Origin: Roseisolibacter agri
Lineage (GTDB): Bacteria > Gemmatimonadota > Gemmatimonadetes > Gemmatimonadales > Gemmatimonadaceae
NCBI RefSeq assembly: GCF_030159095.1
Contig: NZ_BRXS01000003.1
Span: 372,001-436,000, forward strand
Reading direction: 5' to 3'
Length of the DNA: 64,000 nt
Position 1 is the stretch's first letter. Each line of letters begins with the position of its first letter. Below the pieces are notes generated by a model. It searched no databases, was not told the origin of the DNA, and saw only the letters and a list, made by a program, of their open reading frames with translations. Shown piece after piece: positions 37,239-46,195 of the stretch. Both the position numbers and the translations under genes were made by a program.

Positions 37239-37781
37239 CTACCGTGGCGCTGGCGCGGGCTGCGGCTGCGACGGCTGCTGCGGGGCCGCCGGCGTGGGCG
37301 AGGCGTGCCAGTGGGCGACCCGCCACGTGTCGCCCCCCGCGCGGCGGAAGACGACCGAGCGCCGCGCCGGCGACTGCTCGCCGAGGTGGAAGGTGAGGAC
37401 GGCCGCGTCGCGTCCGAGCATCTGCACGGCGACGTCGCGGGGCACGAGCCCCTGGACCATCGGGCGGCCGGCGCGGGTGCGGGCCGCGCGCTGGCCCTCG
37501 AAGAACTGCTGGAACACCGCCTCCACCGCCGCGCGGCCGTCGGCGCGCCGGGGCACCTGCGCGAACGGGAAGAACATCGTGACGTCGTCGGCGAAGTAGC
37601 CGCGGAAGCGGTCCCACTGCAGCGAGTCGAAGGCGGCGACGAAGCCCAGGGCGGCGCGGTGGGCGCTTGCCGAGTCGGCGGGCGAGGGGGCGGCCGAGAC
37701 GGCGGCCCGGGGTGCGCGGGCGGCGCAGGCGGCGAGCGCCACGGCGGACGCCAGGGCGAGGAGGGCGCGACGGGAGGACAT
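37239..37781 (-). CDS. SnoaL/NTF2-like lipoprotein
   Basis: A 180-residue lipoprotein with lipobox LAAC (Cys19). The mature chain has the NTF2-like cone fold signature of DUF4440/SnoaL proteins: ALGFVAAFDSLQWDRFRGYF, then DDVTMFFPF and a late strand TWRVAHWH. Its end is a Pro/Gln/Ala-rich tail. Such proteins bind small ligands or act as isomerases; the role here is unknown. It starts 187 bases from the divergent PadR gene, and a family C repeat follows its stop. Confidence 0.8.
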   Translation of the reverse strand: MSSRRALLALASAVALAACAARAPRAAVSAAPSPADSASAHRAALGFVAAFDSLQWDRFRGYFADDVTMFFPFAQVPRRADGRAAVEAVFQQFFEGQRAARTRAGRPMVQGLVPRDVAVQMLGRDAAVLTFHLGEQSPARRSVVFRRAGGDTWRVAHWHASPTPAAPQQPSQPQPAPAPR

Positions 37782-37902
37782 GCGACGGGAGGCGGCGGGA
37801 GGGGTGGGGCGGCGACATCCGTTTCGTCGCGCGCGTGGGCCGTACGGCGGCCGCGTGCCGGCGTTTCGCGGGCGCGGGTCCCGAGCCGGCCCGCCGCCCC
37901 GT

Positions 37903-37964
37903 TTGACCGTTCGTTGACCAGTCGGCCGGCTTGCCGCGGGGCGCGCAACTCTACATAGGTAGAG
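37903..37964 (+). promoter_or_regulatory. Candidate promoter and PadR operator of the padR-ADOP operon
   Basis: The perfect dyad CTCTAC-ATAG-GTAGAG (37949-37964) ends four bases before the padR ATG and is strikingly AT-rich for this genome. Two TTGACC strings (37903-37908 and 37914-37919) precede it. PadR regulators usually bind palindromes at their own promoter, so autoregulation here is likely, but the site has not been tested. With the dyad so near the ATG the leader is very short. Confidence 0.5.
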
Positions 37965-37968
37965 AACG

Positions 37969-38292
37969 ATGCCCCGACTCACCCGACCCACCGCGCTCGT
38001 CCTCCTCGCGCTCGCGCGCGGCCTCCGCCACGGCTTCGACGTCCTCGACGCGACGGGGCTGGAGAGCGGCACCGTCTACCCGATCCTGCGGCGGCTCGAG
38101 GACGCGGGGCTCGTGCGCTCGCACTGGGAGCCGGTGACCGAGTCCCGCGACGCCGGCCGCCCGCCGCGCCGCTACTACGAGCTCACCGGCGCCGGCGCCG
38201 AGGCGGTGCGCGAGGCGCGGCGGCGCCATCCGGACGCCGTCGAAGTGTTCGCGCCGAAGGGCGCTCCCGGCGGCACGCCGCACCCCGCATGA
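37969..38292 (+). CDS. PadR-family transcriptional regulator
   Basis: A 107-residue winged-helix repressor. Family features: an N-terminal helix-turn-helix ([21 protein letters not shown]), [15 protein letters not shown] as recognition helix, and [22 protein letters not shown] as the wing. It probably senses a small hydrophobic compound and controls its own operon. Its stop overlaps the start of the ADOP permease gene by four bases (ATGA), an arrangement typical of Acidobacteria and Gemmatimonadota. Confidence 0.92.
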   Translation: MPRLTRPTALVLLALARGLRHGFDVLDATGLESGTVYPILRRLEDAGLVRSHWEPVTESRDAGRPPRRYYELTGAGAEAVREARRRHPDAVEVFAPKGAPGGTPHPA

Positions 38293-40964
38293 GCGCCCCC
38301 GAATCCTCGCCGCCGGCGCCGCCCGGTCTCTCGATCGTGCGCGCCCTCGCCCCGCTCGTCCCGCGGCCGCGCCGCGACGAGTGGATCGCCGAATGGCACG
38401 GCGAGCTGGCGTGGGCGGCGCAGCTGGCCGCGCGGCGCGGCGACGCGTCCGGCGCCACCGCGGTCCGGCTGGTCTGGCGCGCGCTCGGCGCGCTCACCGA
38501 CGCGCTCTGGCTGCGTCGCCACCATGGAGGACACGACGTGATCGGACAGGACGTGCGGTACGCCGCGCGCGCGCTGCGGCGCCGCCCCGGCTTCGTGGCC
38601 GTCGTCGTGCTGACGCTGGCCCTCGGCATCGGCGCCACGACGGCGCTCTTCTCGGTCGTCAACGGCGTGCTGCTGCGCCCCCTCCACTTCCCCGAGGCCG
38701 AGCGGCTGGTGGAGGTGCGCGGCGAGCCCACCGACGGTGACGTCGAGCGCGTCGGTCCGCAGGCGTCGTTCCCCGACTTCGTGGACATGCGCGAGCAGGC
38801 GACGCGCTTCGCGCACCTCGCCGCGTTCCGCACCTGGACGGTGACGCACACCGCCGCGGGCAGCGAGCCCGCGCGCCTGGACGTGCTGTACGCGACCGCG
38901 AGCTTCTTCCCGACGATGGGCGTGCGGCCGCTGCTGGGACGCGCGCTGCTCCCGTCCGACGAGCAGCCCGGCGCCGCGCCGGTCACGGTGCTCGGCCACG
39001 CGCTGTGGCAGCAGCGCTTCGCGGGCGACCCGGGCGTGATCGGCCGCGCGCTGACGCTCGACGGCGTGCCGACGACGATCGTCGGCGTGCTGCCGCCCGA
39101 CGCGAACCTCGACCGCGCCGACGCGCAGCTCTGGCAGCCCATCGTTCCCGGGCCCATGGAGCGCGTGCGCGGCGCGCACCGCTACTCGGTGATCGGCCGC
39201 CTGCGCCCCGACGCGACGCCCGCGCAGGCGCGGACCGAGCTGCGCGCGATCGCGCGCCGGCTCGAGATCGCGTATCCGCGCGACAACGCGAAGCGCAGCG
39301 CGACCGTGCGCCCGCTGCACGAGAGCGTGGTCGGCGACGCGCGCCCCGCGCTGCTGATGCTGTTCGGCGCCGTGTCGCTGGTGCTGCTGGTGGGCTGCGC
39401 GAACCTCGCGAGCCTCTTCCTCGCGCGCGGCGCGACGCGCGAGCGCGAGATGGCCGTGCGCACCGCGCTCGGCGCGCCGCGCGGGCGGCTGCTGCGGCAG
39501 TGGATGACGGAGAGCCTGCTGCTGACGCTCACCGGCGGGCTCGCGGGCCTCGCGGTGGCGTGGCTCGGCACGCGCGCGCTGCTGGCGTTCGTGCCGCGCT
39601 CCATCCCACGCGCGGCGGAGGTGGCGCTCGACCTGCCGGTGCTCGCGTTCCTGCTGGTGGTGAGCGTGCTCGCGGGCCTCGTGTTCGGCGCGCTGCCCGC
39701 GTTGCAGCTGCGGCCTGGCACCGGCACATCGGGCGCGCTGCACGGCACGTCGCGCACGGCGACGGCGGGCCGCTCGCGCGCGCGGCTGCGCCAGTCGCTG
39801 GTGGTGGCCGAGATGACGCTGGCGACGGTGCTGGTGGTGGGCGCGGCGCTGCTGCTCAAGAGCTTCTGGCAGCTGCACTCGACCGCGCTCACGGTGCGGC
39901 CCGAGGGGGTAGTGGTGACGCGGGTGCAGCTGCCCGCCACGCGCTACGATTCGGCGGCGAAGGTCACGCGCTTCTACGAGCGCTTGCGCGACGAGGTGGC
40001 CGCGCTGCCGGGCGTGCGCGGCGCGGCGGTCGCGTACGAGCATCCGCTGGGCGAGGGGTGGACGTCGAGCTACGCGATCGTCGGCGAGCCGACGCCATCG
40101 GAGGGCGATCGCCCGGAGGCGCGCGTGCGGCCGGTGACGCCGGGCTACTTCAAGACGGTGGGCCTCGCGCTGCGCGCGGGCCGCGACATCAGCGCCGACG
40201 ACCGCATGGACACGCCCGGCGTGGTGGTGGTGAACGAGGCGTTCGTGCGGCGCCACTTCGCGGGCGGCAATCCGATCGGCCGCGTGATCGACCGGCAGGC
40301 GCCGTGGTGGCCGGGCCAGCCGACGCAGTTCCGCATCGTCGGCGTCGTCGCGGACGAGCCGTTCCTCGGCGTGGGCACGGCGGCCGATCCGGCCACGTAC
40401 TACCCGCACGCGCAGTTCCCGATGGGCGACATGTGGCTGGTGGTGCGCGCCGACCGCGACGCGGCCGCGCTGTCGCCGCTGCTGCGCGAGCGCATCTGGC
40501 GGCTGGACGGCGCGCTCCCGGTGGAGCAGGCCACCGCGCTGCCGACGCTCCTCGGGCGCACGCTGGCCGAGCCGCGCTTCAACGCGTCGCTGCTGGCGCT
40601 GTTCGCGGGCGCGGCGCTGCTGCTGGCGGCCGTGGGGATCTACGGCGTGCTCGCGTACACGGTCGCGCAGCGCACGCGCGAGATCGGCGTGCGGCTGGCG
40701 CTCGGCGCGGCGCGCGCGCACGTGGTGCGACAGGTGGTGGGCCAGGGCCTGCGCGTCGCCGCCGCGGGCGTCGTGCTCGGGACGCTCGGCGCGCTCGCGC
40801 TGGGGCGCGTGCTCGGCGCGCTGCTGCAGGGCGTGAGCGGGCACGATCCGCTCGTGCTCGTGTCGGTCGTGGCGGTGCTGACGCTGGTCGCGACGGGCGC
40901 GGCGTGGCTCCCCGCACGACGCGCGAGCCGGATCGCGCCGAGCGTGGCGTTGCGGCAGGAATGA
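38289..40964 (+). CDS. ADOP-type FtsX/MacB permease
   Basis: An 891-residue inner-membrane protein with the duplicated FtsX-permease layout (acidobacterial duplicated orphan permease): a short N-terminal region, a transmembrane helix ([21 protein letters not shown]), a MacB-type periplasmic domain, three-helix FtsX block, a second periplasmic domain and a final FtsX block. [19 protein letters not shown] and [19 protein letters not shown] are the duplicated coupling helices. No ATPase gene is adjacent, hence orphan. It may export or sense antimicrobial compounds. Expression is probably controlled by the overlapping padR. Confidence 0.92.
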   Translation: MSAPESSPPAPPGLSIVRALAPLVPRPRRDEWIAEWHGELAWAAQLAARRGDASGATAVRLVWRALGALTDALWLRRHHGGHDVIGQDVRYAARALRRRPGFVAVVVLTLALGIGATTALFSVVNGVLLRPLHFPEAERLVEVRGEPTDGDVERVGPQASFPDFVDMREQATRFAHLAAFRTWTVTHTAAGSEPARLDVLYATASFFPTMGVRPLLGRALLPSDEQPGAAPVTVLGHALWQQRFAGDPGVIGRALTLDGVPTTIVGVLPPDANLDRADAQLWQPIVPGPMERVRGAHRYSVIGRLRPDATPAQARTELRAIARRLEIAYPRDNAKRSATVRPLHESVVGDARPALLMLFGAVSLVLLVGCANLASLFLARGATREREMAVRTALGAPRGRLLRQWMTESLLLTLTGGLAGLAVAWLGTRALLAFVPRSIPRAAEVALDLPVLAFLLVVSVLAGLVFGALPALQLRPGTGTSGALHGTSRTATAGRSRARLRQSLVVAEMTLATVLVVGAALLLKSFWQLHSTALTVRPEGVVVTRVQLPATRYDSAAKVTRFYERLRDEVAALPGVRGAAVAYEHPLGEGWTSSYAIVGEPTPSEGDRPEARVRPVTPGYFKTVGLALRAGRDISADDRMDTPGVVVVNEAFVRRHFAGGNPIGRVIDRQAPWWPGQPTQFRIVGVVADEPFLGVGTAADPATYYPHAQFPMGDMWLVVRADRDAAALSPLLRERIWRLDGALPVEQATALPTLLGRTLAEPRFNASLLALFAGAALLLAAVGIYGVLAYTVAQRTREIGVRLALGAARAHVVRQVVGQGLRVAAAGVVLGTLGALALGRVLGALLQGVSGHDPLVLVSVVAVLTLVATGAAWLPARRASRIAPSVALRQE

Positions 40965-40965
40965 C

Positions 40966-41209
40966 GCTGCGTGCTGCGTGTACGGCCACTCGTGATGCCT
41001 CGGCGCGTCGAACCTGTTGGCCTCTTGGAGGGATGCGGATGCTCCGGATCGGAACGGATCGAACGGATCGCGCCGCCCCGGCGCACGGGACGTCGCCGCC
41101 ACGTGGGACGATCCGAAGGATCCGCTCTCATCCGGAGCATCCGCATCCCCCAATAGTCCAGGGGTCCGGCGCGCCAACGCATCCCGAGGCCGTGCACGCA
41201 GCACGCAGC
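40966..41209. repeat. Outer inverted repeat enclosing family C copy 4
   Basis: The 22-base ends (40966-40987 and 41188-41209) pair at 21 of 22 positions; they read GCTGCGTGCTGCGTG on the left. Further partial pairing continues inwards, including CGCGCCGGACC on the right. The element fills the whole gap between two convergent genes. The same GTGCTGCGTGGCCGG outer string lies beside family B copy 4. Confidence 0.85.
41025..41153. repeat. Long inverted repeat, family C, copy 4
   Basis: TTGGAGGGATGCGGATGCTC and the following CGGAT pair with ATCCGGAGCATCCGCATCCC, then GGATCGAACGGATCG with CGATCCGAAGGATCC. The loop has GGGACGTCGCCGCCACG as in copy 1. It is nested in a longer inverted repeat. Confidence 0.92.
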
Positions 41210-41212
41210 AGC

Positions 41213-41662
41213 CTACGGCTTCGCCTTCGGCGCCCGCGTGAAGATCTTGTTGACGATCTTCCACTCGCCGCCCGTCTTGAGCAGCGCCATGTAGTCCGTC
41301 AGCACCGCGTCCGGGTAATCGAGCTCGATCTTCGCGACGGCCGCGTCGCCCGTGCGGTCGATGGCGAGGATGCGGCGGCGGCGCTGCGCCTCGTCGGGCG
41401 CGGGCTTGCCGGGCGCGCCGGCGATGTAGTCCGCACCCGTGCGCGTCGCGACCGTGTCGCCGCGCACGAAGTACAGGTTCGCGACCTTGTGGAACGCCGC
41501 GCGGTGGTGCGCGCCGTCGCCGGTGGCGTGGCCGGCCAGGTAGTGCTCCAGCGCGACGCGGATCGCCGCGTCCTCCGGATCCTTGCTGGACGACGGGGCC
41601 TGCGCGGCGAGCGGCGCGGCCGCCGCGACGACGGCGAGCGAGAGCGCGAGACGACGGATCAT
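41213..41662 (-). CDS. Exported NTF2/lumazine-binding-like protein
   Basis: A 149-residue protein with a signal peptide ending LAAQA (residue about 20) and a mature NTF2-like fold: IRVALEHYLAGHATGDGAHH, then FHKVANLYFVRGD, and C-terminal strands TGGEWKIVNKIFTR. This is the putative lumazine-binding (Lumazine_bd_2) type. The ligand is unknown. GGAG lies seven bases before ATG 41662. It is convergent with the ADOP gene and separated from it by the family C element. Confidence 0.78.
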   Translation of the reverse strand: MIRRLALSLAVVAAAAPLAAQAPSSSKDPEDAAIRVALEHYLAGHATGDGAHHRAAFHKVANLYFVRGDTVATRTGADYIAGAPGKPAPDEAQRRRRILAIDRTGDAAVAKIELDYPDAVLTDYMALLKTGGEWKIVNKIFTRAPKAKP

Positions 41663-41790
41663 CGGGGAGCTCCGGTGGAGTGGATGCCCCATCGTACGAC
41701 CGTCCCGCACCGCCGGCGCCGGCGCGCGACGGTCGCTGACCGATCCTTGACGCCCTCACCACGTGGCCGCGATGCCGGAGCCGCCCGCGG

Positions 41791-42144
41791 TCAGCGCTCC
41801 GCCGACCAGTCGGTGAGCGCCGCCACCACCAGCGTGAGCGCGGTGAGCCCGAAGCACAGGTTGCGCGCCGCGCGATGCTCCGAGAAGCCCAGCACCCACG
41901 GCATCGCCGGGAGCACCGCGGCGATCGCCAGCTCGGCCGCGCCGTGTGCCTTGAACGGCACCATCCGCCGCACGCTCAACGGGTAGTCCGTCACCGACGA
42001 CAGCCCGGTGTACCCGGCCGCCAGCGACTCGAACAGCCGGCGCGCCGGCCGCGGCATGTCGAACAGCGGCGGCGCGGCGGCCACGGCGGCCGAGGTGGTG
42101 TAGTCGAGGACGCCGTGCAGGCGGGGCGAGATCGGATGCTGCAT
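41791..42144 (-). CDS. Small four-helix membrane protein (SPW/DoxX-like)
   Basis: A 117-residue inner-membrane protein with about three or four hydrophobic helices. The N-terminus HGVLDYTTSAAVAAAPPLF resembles the SPW-repeat or DUF-type membrane family, and the centre has AAGYTGLSSVTDYPLSVRRM and KAHGAAELAIAAVLPAMPW. No precise role. AGGAG five bases before ATG 42144 supports the start. The gene is divergent from the HEGMH protein gene. Confidence 0.7.
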   Translation of the reverse strand: MQHPISPRLHGVLDYTTSAAVAAAPPLFDMPRPARRLFESLAAGYTGLSSVTDYPLSVRRMVPFKAHGAAELAIAAVLPAMPWVLGFSEHRAARNLCFGLTALTLVVAALTDWSAER

Positions 42145-42273
42145 CGTTGCTCCTGGAAGTGGGGAGCGGGCTGCCAATGCCGGCCGCGTTCCACCGCCGC
42201 CGCGGACGGCCGCACGTTCGCGCCGTTCGCGGGTAGCAGCGCGGGTCCCTCCCCCTCTCGCACCCCCACGCCC

Positions 42274-42855
42274 ATGCTCGACCGATTCCTGCACTGGCTC
42301 GGCGGCGTGCAGCCCGAGCCCGCGACCGAGCGCTACGAGGTGCGCGGCATCGCGGTCGACGTCGAGAACACGCGGCCCGACATCGCGACCGTCGACGTGC
42401 TCGAACGGCTGGACGAGGCGCTGGCGCTGATCGAGACGTACCAGCCGTGGCGGCTCGCGCACCTGCGCCGCGACCTCGCGCGCATCCGCGTCGCGCGCTT
42501 CGCCTGCCGCGGCGCGTTCTTCGCCGACGACCGCACCTGCCTCACCGAGCTGACCTTCCTCGCGCGGCGCGACATCACCGCCGCGCCGGTCGCCTCGTCC
42601 ATCCTGCACGAGGGGATGCACGCGCGCGTGCACGCGATGGGCGTGCGGCGCGACGCCGTCGGCCTCGCGCGCGAGGAGCGGCTCTGCCGCCGCGTGGAGC
42701 TGGAGTTCGGCCAGGCGCTGCCGCCCGCCCTGGGGGCGCCCGTGGTGGAGCGCGCGCTCGCGACGCTGCAGATGGCGGACGCGGACGTCGCGCCGGCGAT
42801 CGACTGGAACGTGGCGGCTTCGCGCATCGACGCGGTGGATCGCGCGTCTGGCTGA
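42274..42855 (+). CDS. Hypothetical protein with an HEGMH metal-binding motif
   Basis: A 193-residue cytoplasmic protein without signal. Residues 110-121 read ILHEGMHARVHA: His112, Glu113 and His116 make an HExxH zinc-peptidase motif and His120 extends it. A downstream Glu-rich helix (LAREERLCRRVELEFGQAL) could supply the third ligand. This suggests a small gluzincin-like peptidase or an inactive relative; no family recognised. It lies just before the Ser/Thr kinase gene on the same strand (56-base gap), so the two may be cotranscribed. Confidence 0.65.
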   Translation: MLDRFLHWLGGVQPEPATERYEVRGIAVDVENTRPDIATVDVLERLDEALALIETYQPWRLAHLRRDLARIRVARFACRGAFFADDRTCLTELTFLARRDITAAPVASSILHEGMHARVHAMGVRRDAVGLAREERLCRRVELEFGQALPPALGAPVVERALATLQMADADVAPAIDWNVAASRIDAVDRASG

Positions 42856-42911
42856 GCCGACCGGCGGGCCGTACATTCGGTCCGCCGTCGACCCGAGCCG
42901 CGAGGTCCCCC

Positions 42912-45470
42912 GTGTCCGCGTCGCGCACGACCGAGCCGCACCGCCTCGATCCTCCGTCGGCGCCCGGCGCGACGGAGCCCATGTCGTTCGGCCCCTACCG
43001 CGTGACCGGCCCGCTGGGCGAGGGCGGGATGGGCGTGGTGTACGCGGCCGAGCAGCTGGCGCCGATCCAGCGCCGCGTGGCCGTGAAGGTCCTCCGCAGC
43101 GGGATGGAGGCGGGCGTCCTCGCGCGCTTCGCGGCCGAGCGCCAGGCGCTGGCGCTGATGGAGCATCCGGCCATCGCGCGCGTCTACGACGCCGGCACGA
43201 CGCCCGACGGGCGCCCGTACTTCGTCATGGAGTACGTCGAGGGGACGCCGATCGGCGAGTTCTGCGCGGCGCGCGGGCTGTCGACGCGCGAGCGGCTGCA
43301 GCTCTTCGTCGTCGTCTGCCAGGCGGTGCAGCACGCGCACCAGAAGGGCGTCATCCATCGCGACCTGAAGCCGTCGAACGTCCTGGTGAGCGAGCAGGGC
43401 GGCGCGCCGCTGCCGAAGGTGATCGACTTCGGCATCGCGAAGGCGGTGGACCGCCACCTCACCGGCGAGACGCTGACCACCGCGTTCGGCACCGTCGTCG
43501 GCACGCCCGCCTACATGAGCCCCGAGCAGGCCGAGGGCGGCGGCGTCGACGTCGACACGCGCACCGACGTGTACGCGCTCGGCGTCATGCTGTACGAGCT
43601 GCTCACGGGCGCGCTGCCGGTGGACCCGTCGGAGACGGGCCTGCTGCCGTTCATCGCGCAGCTGATGGCGCGCACCTCGGCCATCTCTCCGCCGAGCGCG
43701 CGCGTGGTGCACCGGCCCGACCTCGCGCGCGAGCTGCGCGGCGACCTCGATGCGATCGTCCTCAAGGCGATGGCGCCCGAGCGCGAGCGCCGCTACCAGA
43801 CGGCGCAGGAGCTGGCGCTGGACCTCGAGCGCCACCTCGACCGGCGGCCCGTCGCGGCGCGCCCGCCGTCGCTGGCGTACCGCTTCGGCAAGCTCGCGCG
43901 CCGCCGGCCCGCGGCGGTGGCGCTGGGCGTGTCGTCCATCGTCTTCCTGATCGGGCTGAGCGTCGTCACCACGGTGCAGGCGCGGCGCGTGGAGCGCGCG
44001 CGCGTGATCGCGGAGCAGCGGCGCGGGCAGGCCGAGGCGCTCATCGGCTTCATGGTGGGCGACCTGCGCGAGCGCCTGGAGCCGATCGGCCGCCTGGCGA
44101 TCCTCGACGACGTGAACGAGCGCGCGCTGGCGTACTTCGCCGCCGTGCCGACCGCCGAGCTGACCGACGCGGAGCTGTACCGCCGCGCGCAGACGCTGTC
44201 GCAGATCGGGCAGGTGCGCGTCGCGCAGGGCCAGCTCCCGGCGGCGATGCCCGCGTTCCGCGAGTCGCTCGCCGAGTCGCGCGACCTGGCCGCGCGCGAC
44301 TCGACGAACGGCGACTGGCAGAAGCAGCTCGGCGCGGGGCACTACTGGGTCGGCTACGTCCACTACCTGCAGGGCGCGCTGGACTCGGCGATGGGGCACT
44401 TCGAGCCGTATCGCGCGATCGCCGAGGGGCTGGTGCGACGCGAGCCGACGAACGCCGACTGGCTGCTGGAGCTGAGCTACGCGCACGGCAACATCGGCTC
44501 GGTGCGGCAGGCGCAGGCGGACTACGCGGGCGCGCTGGCCGCGTTCCGCTTCGCGCTCGCGGCGAAGACGCGGCTGGTCGCGCTCGACGCGTCGAACGTC
44601 GAGTGGCAGCGCGCGCTCGGCAACAGCCACAACACGATCGGCGTCGTGTTCGCGCGCCTCGGGCCGCTGGACAGCGCGCTCGCGCACTACCGCGCGGACG
44701 TGGCGATCAAGCGCGCGCTCGCCGCGCGCGACACGAGCGACGCCACGCTGCAGCAGGCGCTGGCGACGGCGCTCAACTTCGCGGGCGCCGCCGCCGCGTC
44801 GCGCGGCGACGAGCCGGGCGCCCTCGCCCTCTACGACTCGTCGCGCCGCGTGTTCGGCGCGCTGGCCGCGCGCGATCCGGGCAACCGGCTCTGGCGCCAG
44901 GAGCTGACGACGAGCGAGGCGCGGCTCGGCCAGCTCGACGCGGCGCTCGGCCGCCGCGCTCAGGGAGTCGTGCGCCTGCGCGACGCGCGGCGCGCGTACG
45001 CCGAGCTGGCGGCGCTCGACTCGAGCAACGTCGAGGTGCAGCAGCACGTCGCGCGCGCCGACCTGACGCTCGCCACGCTCCACACGGACGGCCGCGACCT
45101 CGCCGCGGCAGGGCCGTACGTGCGCGCCGCGGCGTCGCGGCTGGCGGCGCTCGGCGCGCGGCAGCCCAGACCGCCGGGCATGGCCGCCGACCTCGCGCGC
45201 CTGCACCTGCTGGAGGCGGCGCTGCACGAGGGCGCGGGCGCGCATGGCGACGCCGTCGCGGCCCGTGAGGCGGCGCTGAGCGCGCTCGGCGCAGCGCGTG
45301 CGACGGAGCCGCTGCGCACCGCCGAGCTGCGCGCGCGTGCGCTGACCGGGCTCGCACGCCGCGCCGAGGCGGTGCCCATCGTCGAGCGCCTGCGCGTCGC
45401 GGGCTACCGGCCGTACGAGTTCCGCAGCTTCGCCAACGGGTTTCCCGAGGCGGGAGCCACCCGCCCGTGA
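42912..45470 (+). CDS. Transmembrane Ser/Thr protein kinase with repeat-rich exported domain
   Basis: An 852-residue Hanks-type kinase. Kinase domain about residues 28-315: Gly loop GEGGMGVVY, Lys59 in VAVKV, HRDLKPSN with Asp151, and DFG Asp172, all intact. A single membrane helix spans about 335-355. The outer half (about 360-852) is a helical, TPR-like region of about eight Ala/Arg-rich repeats (for example GNSHNTIGVVFARLGPLDSA). GTG 42912 is chosen for the GAGGT six bases before it; ATG 42981 is possible. The target is unknown, but the next gene 66 bases downstream may be a partner. Confidence 0.9.
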   Translation: MSASRTTEPHRLDPPSAPGATEPMSFGPYRVTGPLGEGGMGVVYAAEQLAPIQRRVAVKVLRSGMEAGVLARFAAERQALALMEHPAIARVYDAGTTPDGRPYFVMEYVEGTPIGEFCAARGLSTRERLQLFVVVCQAVQHAHQKGVIHRDLKPSNVLVSEQGGAPLPKVIDFGIAKAVDRHLTGETLTTAFGTVVGTPAYMSPEQAEGGGVDVDTRTDVYALGVMLYELLTGALPVDPSETGLLPFIAQLMARTSAISPPSARVVHRPDLARELRGDLDAIVLKAMAPERERRYQTAQELALDLERHLDRRPVAARPPSLAYRFGKLARRRPAAVALGVSSIVFLIGLSVVTTVQARRVERARVIAEQRRGQAEALIGFMVGDLRERLEPIGRLAILDDVNERALAYFAAVPTAELTDAELYRRAQTLSQIGQVRVAQGQLPAAMPAFRESLAESRDLAARDSTNGDWQKQLGAGHYWVGYVHYLQGALDSAMGHFEPYRAIAEGLVRREPTNADWLLELSYAHGNIGSVRQAQADYAGALAAFRFALAAKTRLVALDASNVEWQRALGNSHNTIGVVFARLGPLDSALAHYRADVAIKRALAARDTSDATLQQALATALNFAGAAAASRGDEPGALALYDSSRRVFGALAARDPGNRLWRQELTTSEARLGQLDAALGRRAQGVVRLRDARRAYAELAALDSSNVEVQQHVARADLTLATLHTDGRDLAAAGPYVRAAASRLAALGARQPRPPGMAADLARLHLLEAALHEGAGAHGDAVAAREAALSALGAARATEPLRTAELRARALTGLARRAEAVPIVERLRVAGYRPYEFRSFANGFPEAGATRP

Positions 45471-45536
45471 TCCACCGCGCGCCCCGACGCCGGGTCACCG
45501 CGCGGGCCGTCCACCGCTCGCCCGAGGCCACGCCCG

Positions 45537-46082
45537 ATGCCTGACGACACGCCCACGCCCATCAACTTCAACGTCTACGTGAAGTTGAACACGAACGCGG
45601 CGCCGAAGCAGCAGGTCACCCTCCTGGACGGCAACAACGCCGCGATCGGCAAGCTGAAGGTGCCGACGGGCTCCACGGCGACGATCACGTTCAGCCAGGC
45701 GAACGGCAGCCAGGACCTCTACTTCTCGAGCTTCCTGATCCAGGCGACGCCGTTCAGCACCTTCCCGCCACGGGGATCGCCGGAGAACAACCCGGCCGAG
45801 TTCAAGCCGCTGGTCTGGACGCCGGGCCAGACGAACGCCACGTCGCTGACGGTGCCCGACACGAACGTCGATGCCTCCAGCACCGACTACCACTACGCGG
45901 TGGGCGTCGTCGCGAAGAACGGCGACGGCACGGTGTACTGGAACGACCCGGAGATCGTGAACCACTCGGAGTCGTCGCCGGAGCTTCCGGCCGTGCGGCT
46001 GCCGGACGACATGCCCGCGGTCAGCCCGACGTTCGGGCGCACGGCGTCGGCCACGGACGTGAGCGCGCCGCCGCCAGTGTAG
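45537..46082 (+). CDS. Beta-rich hypothetical protein downstream of the kinase
   Basis: A 181-residue protein with no signal peptide; mostly beta strands (NFNVYVKLNTNAAPKQQVTL, STATITFSQANGSQDLYFSS) and an acidic, Pro-rich C-terminus. No family recognised. It has lower Arg and higher Asn/Thr content than its neighbours. It follows the kinase gene by 66 bases on the same strand and could be a substrate or partner; this is positional inference only. A strong bidirectional hairpin follows. Confidence 0.65.
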   Translation: MPDDTPTPINFNVYVKLNTNAAPKQQVTLLDGNNAAIGKLKVPTGSTATITFSQANGSQDLYFSSFLIQATPFSTFPPRGSPENNPAEFKPLVWTPGQTNATSLTVPDTNVDASSTDYHYAVGVVAKNGDGTVYWNDPEIVNHSESSPELPAVRLPDDMPAVSPTFGRTASATDVSAPPPV

Positions 46083-46194
46083 CGTCGAGCGTGTAGCGTC
46101 GAGCGGCGAGCGTCTAACAGCGAGAGGGTCCGGCGCGAGGAATCGTTCCTCACCGCCGGACCCTCTCGACGCTCGCCGCTACACGCTCGACGCT
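46081..46194. terminator. Large bidirectional hairpin between convergent genes
   Basis: A three-part hairpin: outer 18 bp (46081-46098 with 46177-46194), middle 14 bp GAGAGGGTCCGGCG (46122-46135 with 46154-46167), and tip GAGGAA/TTCCTC with loop TCG. The outer arms are built from AGCGTCGAGC-like units as in the hairpin at 17661-17711. It overlaps the last bases of the upstream stop. Confidence 0.88.
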
Positions 46195-46195
46195 C

